From positions 7,998,001-8,062,000 of the forward strand of contig OX637344.1 of assembly GCA_951799405.1 (NCBI GenBank): a stretch of DNA of 64,000 nt, read 5' to 3'. This document shows, piece by piece, positions 55,736-64,000 of this stretch. Under the pieces are notes generated by a model. That model did not search any database. It was given only the letters and a program-made list of their open reading frames with translations, and was not told where the DNA came from. Numbering within the stretch: the stretch's first letter is position 1; every line of letters begins with the position of its first letter. The position numbers and the translations under genes were made by a program. This stretch comes from Agapetus fuscipes. Lineage: Eukaryota; Arthropoda; Insecta; Trichoptera; Glossosomatidae.

Positions 55736-56035
55736 GTAACTTCTTGCCGCGTTATCCCCGAAGTGGTCACATGTGTCGAGTTTAACCTATTTATTTTTAT
55801 AGGTAAGGGAGCCGGCCTTAACGCCAACCACTTCAGTTGAAGTGGGAGTTTCCAAGCTCCCGAGATGGCTGGTTCTCATTTCTTGTGAAGGCTGAGTAAG
55901 GCTTGCCAATATTTTATTTTGGGGTTATAAATAAACACCGAAATGGGAAACCATTTCTGACACCCTCGGTGGGATTCGAAACCGAGCTCACGGCATGGAA
56001 TGCAAGCACTTTACTAACTGAGCTATCGACGGGAG
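55736..56035 (-). mobile_element. SINE-A, near full length
   Basis: On the minus strand the head is CCCGTCGATAGCTCAGTTAG with a B box GGTTTCGAATCCCACCGAGG. The body continues through GAAGTGGTTGGCGTTAAGGC and ends at GGGGATAACGCGGCAAGAAG. Confidence 0.85.
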
Positions 56036-56714
56036 ACATTAACGCAATGTATATTAAGAGTACTTACCTTTGATTTAAAATAAAAAAATAGTAAGAATAA
56101 AACCGGTATCTTTACACCTGCTGAAACATGCCACATTGCCCCATCCCTAGTGTTCTTAGTAGACCGCTGTTACTCCGTCTTGCGGTGTTTTATAAAAAGC
56201 AGCGTCTTTTTTCATTTGGCCTCCGGACTCTCTCCCGGACTCCCCCGGTCTCCTCACGGCGGAATCGCCTTATGGAAGTATTATAAAGTTTACGACTACA
56301 CGATATTAAATTCACGGCAGTATTAGAGTTACACTGACGCCTCCAAAATACACACAACAACCCTAGGACTCCATACTAAAATAACTATACTAAAGTAACA
56401 CAGGTGAGGAAGAAATGAAAATGTTTTATGTACTTTCCCTGAATCTATATAAATTGTTCTTATGAAAGAAAATACCGCGGAATTATTTGAATAATGCGTC
56501 AATATAACTGTTTTACTGCTGTGTAAATTTATGAATATTCCATGGTAAAATATTTTTAATTATCTTTATCCTGTCATTTCATTTGCTGCCATAGGTTAAT
56601 GGAAAAAAAAATTATAATAATTTATGTTCATTTATTATTTTAATTTAACAAACTTAGAAAAGATTATTTATCATAAAAATCACCTACAAATTTTTTGAAA
56701 ATAACACTTAATTA

Positions 56715-56892
56715 ATATACAGCTTCCGAATGGGCTGATACTCGTTTCTTATGAAGGCTGAGTGAACCTAGCCAGTATTTTATTTTGGGTTTAAAATAAA
56801 CACCGAAACTGAAAATCACCCTCAGTGGGAATCGAACCAGAGTTTTCGGCATGGAATGCAAGCACTTCATCAACTGGACTATCGACCGGAAT
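56715..56892 (-). mobile_element. SINE-A, truncated copy
   Basis: The head CCGGTCGATAGTCCAGTTGA and B box GGTTCGATTCCCACTGAGGG are kept. The copy stops about 180 bp in, near CAGCCCATTCGGAAGCTG. Confidence 0.8.
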
Positions 56893-57509
56893 TTTTTGTA
56901 CCTACTTTCATATCTAAAGGATCTTTTATCTTAGATTTACCGTGAAGTAATAAAGCAATGATCAATAATGTTCCTTAATTATGAAAAACTCAACAAAGGA
57001 ATGAAAATTTAATTTGAAAATGTACATTTGTACAATATCAATAACTTATTTAATATTTTTTTATTAATGTTTTGAGATACGAGGTTGCGAAAGTAAGGCG
57101 ACGATATGTACAAAATAACTTAATTTAATTATGTTGCATTCTTGTTGAAAAAAAAAAACAAACTAAAATTTAATGAAATTGAAGGGTGTTTTTTATCATG
57201 GATTTGAATTAAAAATATGTATGTTCTTAATTTCTAATCGTGGGATATGTACTTCATGGTTACTGCAAACGCAGTTGATCGATGAGAGTTGCATTTAGCT
57301 CTTAATGTGTGAATTTATATTCGGGAGTAATGTATTGCATGAGACATTACTGTTTCACCATATTGTGAATACCATGTACATCCATCGTTACACATGGACC
57401 GTGTATTTGATGTTTGAGTGACCACGAATGGAAAATCTGACCATTCATTTATCACAATGAGATGCCCTACCCCCAGATTAAATTGATCCTCTAGTCATGC
57501 TGAAACAAC
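56893..57509. other. Intergenic sequence, no gene seen
   Basis: AT-rich and unassigned. Confidence 0.55.
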
Positions 57510-57700
57510 CAACCCTACAATCTATGTTGCACAGGTCCATTTCATGTACTCTCACAAACAGACACGTATAAGGTCGCGCTTACAAATGCCGCACGTGTAC
57601 TTATAAATTAAAATTTTTGTCGACCTTCTCTAAACAGGGGTGACATTGGCAAAGTGCACTGTTTTTTACAGTATGAGTGGTCATCCTCATACCAAGCCAG
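57510..57700 (-). mobile_element. 260 bp dispersed repeat (SINE-C)
   Basis: A minus-strand copy with ACTCTCACAAACAGACACGT, CTAAACAGGGGTGACATTGG and GGTCATCCTCATACCAA, internally shortened. Confidence 0.75.
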
Positions 57701-57839
57701 TTTAGTGAAAATTGGCGACGTAGAGGCGTTAAACCACCATTCTATAACATAATTAAAATCCTAGACCGTTCTATAATTGGGTGGTTAGCGCTTAGGACCC
57801 CGTAAATCAAAGAATTTGAGTTCGATTAAATATTTGATA

Positions 57840-58072
57840 GTTGTACCAACTTGTATTTCCTCGAAGCGTCCGCTCGAGAAGCTTCTGATATGATCTGGTA
57901 TGTGCGAGAATAATCTGTAGTAATTCTATAAATACGGACTGTGGTGCTTCGGAGCAATGAGTACCCCCTAAATACTCGAGCCGTTAAGTCACCAGTGCAA
58001 AAGTTTAAAGTGTGAACCTAATGTCAGCAAATTCTAAAATAAATTCAAGCGAAGGCTTATTAAAGTGAACCC
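57840..58072 (+). other. Possible old LTR with TATAAATA
   Basis: TATAAATA at 57927-57934 sits in sequence whose layout (TGTGCGAGAATAATCTG, TATA, then a GTGAACC region) resembles 47400-47640, where TATAAATA is at 47508-47515. The two could be LTRs of one retrovirus-like element family, but the similarity is weak. Confidence 0.3.
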
Positions 58073-58075
58073 TAA

Positions 58076-58308
58076 GGCCGTTTGTCCACCGCACGCCGTC
58101 ACCGTCACGTCACCGAGAACGAGATTATTTCGGGCCGAGTTTAATTGATGTGGCGGTGATCGTTGGTCCACCGCGACCGATTTCGCTGGTTATAGGTCAT
58201 GTATTGTATTGCCTATAACCAGGCAATACATTACATGTACCGCTACTTTGGCGCCGTCATCTCGTTCTCGGTGACGTGACGGTGACGGCGTGCGGTGGAC
58301 AAACGGCC
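58076..58308. mobile_element. MITE with 50 bp perfect terminal inverted repeats and TAA duplication
   Basis: The terminal repeats begin GGCCGTTTGTCCACCGCACG and are perfectly inverted for 50 bp. TAA flanks both sides (58073-58075 and 58309-58311), which fits the 3 bp TWA duplications of PIF/Harbinger elements. The 233 bp element has no coding capacity, is GC-rich and contains a further inner inverted pair (TGGTTATAGG/CCTATAACCA). Confidence 0.9.
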
Positions 58309-58784
58309 TAAGTAAATCGTAACCATATATTATTTGTTGGAATTACGGTTCCAGTTAGGGTTACGGTTCAGGGTTGCAGCTGCAGCAGCGCGGTGCATTA
58401 GCGCTGATTACCAGCCCACCATTCTGCTGCATTAGTTGTTCACGGGGCCGTGACACAATAACATGCTCGGGTGCGAACTCTACCAAATGGCTTACATACC
58501 AACCCTCTATACAGTGTCTACTGGCCCCTCCACAACATGATATATCAATAGCGAAGGGTGAGAGGTTTCAGGAAGGACAAAAGGAGAGAGTGCATGAAAA
58601 AGATTATGAGTCTGAATGAAATGAAAGAAGTATGTAAGGACCGAAAGAAATGGCGGTTGATTTGCAACAATGGTGGTTAGGGCATTAATTTCAAGTACTC
58701 AATATTAAGTTTAATTTTATTTTAAATTGGAGTTCTCGAAAGTGTTTTTTAAAGTATTTTTTTGTTATTCAGTTATAATTTTTT

Positions 58785-59035
58785 GTGCTCCTTGACTGAT
58801 GATGGTATCGGTGGTGTTGTAAAAATCGGTTCACTTTTGCCAATGCCACCCCGGTTTCAGGGAAAAGCGGCAGGAGTTGCAAGGTTTATGTTCATGTGAG
58901 GTTTTGTCTATTTGTATGCACGCATGCAGAATGTGTAGGCGCGAACCTACATGTGCCTGTCTGTGAGCATGCATTTAATATGAGCCTTAAATGTTAGCAT
59001 ATCTATGCAGCTTAGATTATAGTTATAGTTATGAG
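58785..59035 (+). mobile_element. 260 bp dispersed repeat (SINE-C)
   Basis: It runs from CTCCTTGACTGATGATGGTA through CACCCCGGTTTCAGGG to CAGCTTAGATTATAGTTATA, with CATGCAGAATGTGTAGGCGC in the middle. Confidence 0.8.
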
Positions 59036-59199
59036 TTGGTGAATTATTTATAGTGCCCTTTCGTGATGAAGGCACTTCAAGGGCGCCTGTGCTAATGATG
59101 CCAGAAATTTGCTTGTCTTCAGTGCATTTCCGTACTTTTTATGGTCCTCCAGTTTTCTCACATGGCCCGTTTTAAACAAATTTTACTCCCATATTTATA

Positions 59200-59440
59200 A
59201 AAATACCGAGTTTGGATTGTTGTGCTATACATTTATATGAAGCTTAGAGTCTGACTCCGAAACAAAAGAAATCTCTCCAAGTCTGTGAAAACAAAATGCC
59301 TCGTCGCATTTTAGGATCTCTGTTACTTCAGTATAAAACATTTCGTAAATCTAGCCTCGGTTATGTAAATAAAAATGTATGGAATCGGTAATGAAATCAA
59401 GAAAACTTTATAAGACTCCAATAAGCCGGTCGGTTTCGCA
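59200..59440 (+). mobile_element. Decayed fragment of the RTE-like element
   Basis: GAGTCTGACTCCGAAACAAA, AAATCTCTCCAAGTCTGTGA, AAAATGCCTCGTCGCATTTT and GGTAATGAAATCAAGAAAAC match the 3' third of the element at 41929-45364 in its sense orientation, with gaps. Confidence 0.7.
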
Positions 59441-59837
59441 TGGGATCATTTTGTTATCGTATCTACTCGTTAGTTATAAAACTATCAGCGCAAATCTCAA
59501 AATGTGATTTCAATAGAAAAAATAAAAATTAAAGTTTTGTAAACACATTTTGATTTTTTTTAAATCACTGGAAGCCGATGGGAATGGCGTTATCAAGGAA
59601 CCTGCGCCACTGGGTCCTATACAGCTATAGTCTCGATGCTGAAGGAACAACGAAGTGAGGGAGAAATGACGAGACTGCGAGAAACAAAGCTTTCATTCTT
59701 ATTTACACACGCTGACATTTTGTTTTTCCAACATTTATTATATTTTGTCATGTAACCCTGCAACTCTTGCTGACTTCTCTTGAAACGGGAATGACATAGG
59801 AAAATAATGAAAAGTTTGTTAAGTGTGTTATGCACCT

Positions 59838-60065
59838 TGTCTTATAGGTTGGTATGAAACTGACCATCCATACAGTAAAAAAATGGTTCACTTTGCCAAT
59901 TTCAGCATTTTTACATGGAGAATCGGCAGAGCTTATGTTTATTTGAGATTGGGTTCTTATGTTGTAGGTCCATATACGGCATATGTAAGCCTGAACTTAC
60001 ACGTGCCTGCTTGTGGGAATGCATATAATTTAAATCTTAAATGTAATATTTATGCAACATGTAGC
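59838..60065 (+). mobile_element. 260 bp dispersed repeat (SINE-C)
   Basis: CTTATAGGTTGGTATGAAAC, AAAAAATGGTTCACTTTGCC and TGTAGGTCCATATACGGCAT are present and the tail is degraded. A short minus-strand piece (CTGCAACTCTTGCTGACTTC) precedes it at 59756. Confidence 0.75.
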
Positions 60066-60263
60066 GTAGCATATCTATATTATTAAGATTTTACTTGATT
60101 TTGTTGTACTCATATTATTACTGCTCGGAGAGAGAAGGATCTGGAACATAATATTATGCGGCCGACTTCATCCCCGCCTGTTGTAAGGGATGGAGTAGGG
60201 AAGCTTGAGGGCCAAGGGTAGTGAAGGTTTTCCCCTCCAGGGGGAGATCAGCTGCCCAAATCG

Positions 60264-60298
60264 TATAAAAGGCCAACCAGTGGACGAACTCGTCAGTT
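60264..60298 (+). promoter_or_regulatory. TATA box and arthropod initiator, correctly spaced
   Basis: TATAAAA at 60264-60270 is followed by TCAGTT at 60293-60298. The initiator A (60295) lies 31 bases after the first T of the TATA box, the spacing expected for RNA polymerase II. TCAGTT is the preferred insect initiator. It lies about 120 bp before the 70 bp satellite array, so transcription would run into the array. It may belong to an LTR. Confidence 0.6.
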
Positions 60299-60415
60299 GA
60301 GAAGGATCCTATGGGCTCCAACCCACCTTCTCTCTCTCCCCGACGTCATAATGCTTCTGTGCCAGGACATACATGACTGAAGGGGTTATTTTATATATAT
60401 TATATATCACACACT

Positions 60416-63350
60416 CCTTGAGCAAATAGGCCGAGCAAGCTTCTTTTCTAGGACTTCTCACACCTATGACTGACCTCCCTGTACCTCCCGAGCAACTAGG
60501 CCGAGCAAGCTTCTTTTCTAGGACTTCTCACACCTATGGCTCAACTCCCTGTACCTCTCGAGCGACTAGGCCGAGCAAGCTTCTTTTCTAGGACTTCTCA
60601 CACCTATGGCTCACCTCCCTGTACCTCCCGAGCGACTAGGCAGAGCAAGCTTCTTTTCTAGGACTTCTCACACCTATGGCTCACCTCCCTGTACCTCCCG
60701 AGCGACTAGGCAGAGCAAGCTTCTTTTCTAGGACTTCTCACACCTATGGCTCACCTCCCTGTACCTCTCGAGCGACTAGGCCGAGCAAGCTTTTTTTCTG
60801 GGACTTCTCACACCTATGGCTCACCTCCCTGTACCTCTCGAGCGACTAGGCAGAGCAAGTTTCTTTTCTAGGACTTCTCACACCTATGGCTCACCTCCCT
60901 GTACCTCCCGAGCGACTAGGCAGAGCAAGCTTCTTTTCTAGGACTTCTCACACCTATGGCTCACCTCCCTGTACCTCCCGAGCGACTAGGCAGAGCAAGC
61001 TTCTTTTCTAGGACTTCTCACACCTATGGCTCACCTCCCTGTACCTCCCGAGCGACTAGGCAGAGCAAGCTTCTTTTCTAGGACTTCTCACACCTATGGC
61101 TCACCTCCCTGTACCTCCCGAGCGACTAGGCAGAGCAAGCTTCTTTTCTAGGCCTTCTCACACCTGTGGCTCACCTCCCTGTACCTCTCGAGCGACTAGG
61201 CAGAGCAAGCTTCTTTTCTAGGACTTCTCACACCTATGGCTCACCTCCCTGTACCTCCCGAGCGACTAGGCAGAGCAAGCTTCTTTTCTAGGACTTCTCA
61301 CACCTATGGCTCACCTCCCTGTACCTCCCGAGCGACTAGGCAGAGCAAGCTTCTTTTCTAGGCCTTCTCACACCTGTGGCTTACCTCCCTGTACCTCTCG
61401 AGCGACTAGGCAGAGCAAGCTTCTTTTCTAGGACTTCTCACACCTATGGCTCACCTCCCTGTACCTCCCGAGTGACTAGGCAGAGCAAGCTTCTTTTCTA
61501 GGACTTCTCACACCTATGGCTCACCTCCCTGTACCTCTCGAGCGACTAGGCAGAGCAAGCTTCTTTTCTAGGACTTCTCACACCTATGGCTCACCTCCCT
61601 GTACCTCCCGAGCGACTAGGCAGAGCAAGCTTCTTTTCTAGGACTTCTCACACCTATGGCTCACCTCTCTGTACCTCCCGAGCGACTAGGCAGAGCAAGC
61701 TTCTTTTCTAGGACTTCTCACACCTATGGCTCACCTCTCTGTACCTCCCGAGCGACTAGGCAGAGCAAGCTTCTTTTCTAGGACTTCTCACACCTATGGC
61801 TCACCTCCCTGTACCTCCCGAGCGACTAGGCAGAGCAAGCTTCTTTTCTAGGACTTCTCACACCTATGGCTCACCTCCCTGTACCTCCCGAGCGACTAAG
61901 CAGAGCAAGCTTCTTTACTAGGACTTCTCACACCTATGGCTCACCTCTCTGTACCTCCCGAGCGACTAGGCAGAGCAAGCTTCTTTTCTAGGACTTCTCA
62001 CACCTATGGCTCACCTCCCTGTACCTCCCGAGCGACTAGGCAGAGCAAGCTTCTTTTCTAGGACTTCTCACACCTATGGCTCACCTCCCTGTACCTCTCG
62101 AGCGACTAGGCCGAGCAAGCTTTTTTTCTGGGACTTCTCACACCTATGGCTCACCTCCCTGTACCTCTCGAGCGACTAGGCAGAGCAAGTTTCTTTTCTA
62201 GGACTTCTCACACCTATGGCTCACCTCCCTGTACCTCCCGAGCGACTAGGCAGAGCAAGCTTCTTTTCTAGGACTTCTCACACCTATGGCTCACCTCCCT
62301 GTACCTCCCGAGCGACTAGGCAGAGCAAGCTTCTTTTCTAGGACTTCTCACACCTATGGCTCACCTCCCTGTACCTCCCGAGCGACTAGGCAGAGCAAGC
62401 TTCTTTTCTAGGACTTCTCACACCTATGGCTCACCTCCCTGTACCTCCCGAGCGACTAGGCAGAGCAAGCTTCTTTTCTAGGCCTTCTCACACCTGTGGC
62501 TCACCTCCCTGTACCTCTCGAGCGACTAGGCAGAGCAAGCTTCTTTTCTAGGACTTCTCACACCTATGGCTCACCTCCCTGTACCTCCCGAGCGACTAGG
62601 CAGAGCAAGCTTCTTTTCTAGGACTTCTCACACCTATGGCTCACCTCCCTGTACCTCCCGAGCGACTAGGCAGAGCAAGCTTCTTTTCTAGGCCTTCTCA
62701 CACCTGTGGCTCACCTCCCTGTACCTCTCGAGCGACTAGGCAGAGCAAGCTTCTTTTCTAGGACTTCTCACACCTATGGCTCACCTCCCTGTACCTCCCG
62801 AGCGACTAGGCAGAGCAAGCTTCTTTTCTAGGACTTCTCACACCTATGGCTCACCTCCCTGTACCTCTCGAGCGACTAGGCAGAGCAAGCTTCTTTTCTA
62901 GGACTTCTCACACCTATGGCTCACCTCCCTGTACCTCCCGAGCGACTAGGCAGAGCAAGCTTCTTTTCTAGGACTTCTCACACCTATGGCTCACCTCTCT
63001 GTACCTCCCGAGCGACTAGGCAGAGCAAGCTTCTTTTCTAGGACTTCTCACACCTATGGCTCACCTCTCTGTACCTCCCGAGCGACTAGGCAGAGCAAGC
63101 TTCTTTTCTAGGACTTCTCACACCTATGGCTCACCTCCCTGTACCTCCCGAGCGACTAGGCAGAGCAAGCTTCTTTTCTAGGACTTCTCACACCTATGGC
63201 TCACCTCCCTGTACCTCCCGAGCGACTAGGCAGAGCAAGCTTCTTTTCTAGGACTTCTCACACCTATGGCTCACCTCTCTGTACCTCCCGAGCGACTAGG
63301 CAGAGCAAGCTTCTTTTCTAGGACTTCTCACACCTATAGCTCACCCCTTT
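60416..63350. repeat. 70 bp satellite array, about 42 units, with a 19-unit higher-order repeat
   Basis: The unit contains CGAGCGACTAGGCAGAGCAA, GCTTCTTTTCTAGGACTTCT and CACACCTATGGCTCACCTCC, and nearly every unit has a HindIII site. Variant units recur at exactly 1,330 bp: CCGAGCAAGCTTTTTTTCTG at 60781 and 62111, GGCCTTCTCACACCTGTGG at 61151/62481 and 61361/62691, and CACCTCTCTG at about 61663/62993 and 61733/63063. A block of 19 units was therefore duplicated in tandem. Edge units are decayed, and degraded units continue to about 63470. Confidence 0.97.
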
Positions 63351-63528
63351 TTACCTCCTGAACAACAGGGACAAGCGAGCTTCCTTTCTGGGACAACTTG
63401 GACCTAAGGTTCATCCTTCCACACCTCACAAGCAAGGCAGCGTGCTTTCTAGACCTCCTTGGCTTACGGGTAGAACCCTTTTCCTCTTTATCACAATTAT
63501 AATCATTATCCTATTGTCAAAGGATAAT

Positions 63529-63534
63529 CAATAA
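63529..63534 (+). terminator. Candidate poly(A) signal AATAAA downstream of the satellite
   Basis: AATAAA occurs in ATCAATAAATGCATC. Together with the TATA/Inr at 60264-60298 it could delimit a transcript that contains the whole array. AATAAA is frequent in AT-rich sequence, so this is suggestive only. Confidence 0.3.
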
Positions 63535-63554
63535 ATGCATCACACTCAGTTTGC

Positions 63555-63622
63555 GCTTTACAAACATAGATTAAAGATTTAGATTGAGTGTGGTTAGTCA
63601 CATACCAACATAATCAAGGAAT
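63555..63622 (-). mobile_element. 260 bp dispersed repeat (SINE-C), fragment
   Basis: GATTAAAGATTTAGATTGAG joins directly to GTGGTTAGTCACATACCAAC, with the repeat's two ends kept and the middle deleted. Confidence 0.6.
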
Positions 63623-63963
63623 ATTTCGTTGAATTAATTACTTATCAAAAGTTTGACCAGAACTCAACATTCCTATTTTTCTGTGAATAATAAATTTATC
63701 TCTAGTTGTAGACTTAAACATCCCACATCATCTTTTCTAGGAAAATAGGAAAACTTAAACTAAACATTGTGAACTGAAGACTTCGTTAATTTTTATTTTA
63801 AACAATTGAATATTTCGTATTCCTTTTGCACATTTTCTTGTTCAGAATTAAGAGCAAACAATGTTTAATTAATTAGAAGAAGAGTGCAACAAATATAAGT
63901 ATTTCCTTCTCACCGATGTCTTGATAAGTATTGGAGGTTCCATCCATGTTTTCTTTAGGCTTG

Positions 63964-64000
63964 TACCCCTAGTATACAACATTTAAACTTTCCTCGATCG
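63964..64000. mobile_element. Short MITE, TACCCCGAG family, partial at the window edge
   Basis: TACCCCTAGTATACAACATT, then TAAACTTTCCTCGATCG, is the left terminal repeat of the family seen at 16202, 18140 and 52488. The rest lies beyond the window. Confidence 0.7.

Noticed and set aside
60416..63350. CRISPR-like regular array
   Set aside because: There are no unique spacers between repeats. The whole 70 bp unit is repeated, which is satellite DNA in a eukaryote.

Overview
This is eukaryotic, almost certainly insect, chromosomal DNA: AT-rich, with short coding exons bounded by GT/AG splice sites and a dense load of transposable elements. I could not place the order of insect; nothing here separates a hemipteran from a lepidopteran or other genome safely.

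Positions 1036-21532 hold the 3' two thirds of one conserved gene on the plus strand, the type IIa receptor protein tyrosine phosphatase Lar. Ten coding exons join with consistent splice phases into 1,517 codons plus a stop. They encode a run of fibronectin type III domains, one transmembrane helix, an active phosphatase domain D1 and a D2 domain carrying the two residue changes typical of the inactive D2 of this family. The immunoglobulin domains, the first fibronectin domain(s) and the promoter lie upstream of the window. Most of the extracellular part after the third complete fibronectin domain, the membrane helix, D1 and half of D2 lie on a single 3.1 kb exon. Its introns carry old repeats, including a 5'-truncated non-LTR retrotransposon with 11 bp target duplications 65 bp before a Lar exon.

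Positions 21.5-64 kb contain no host gene that I can support. They are a mosaic of elements: an RTE-like non-LTR retrotransposon of 3.4 kb (41929-45364) plus several 3' fragments of the same family, at least two tRNA-derived SINE families, a 260 bp dispersed repeat present about 13 times, a non-autonomous hAT element (51071-51644), a PIF/Harbinger-like MITE (58076-58308), a second MITE family, fold-back elements, minisatellites and a 2.9 kb array of a 70 bp satellite (60416-63350) that carries a 19-unit higher-order duplication and sits just downstream of a TATA/Inr promoter.

The most interesting signals are catalytic RNA folds. The 5' end of the RTE-like element (minus strand, 45181-45362) fits the nested double-pseudoknot plan of HDV-like self-cleaving ribozymes, with a 7 bp P1 that begins two bases from the target duplication and a large stem inserted between P1 and P2. 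Separately, two palindromic elements (26342-27095 and 37941-38193) carry type I hammerhead cores on both strands, and further intact or decayed hammerhead-like cores occur at 49709, 25293, 25724-25880 and about 55390. These match the known association of hammerheads with Penelope-like elements. All ribozyme calls are read from sequence and folded by hand; none has been tested.
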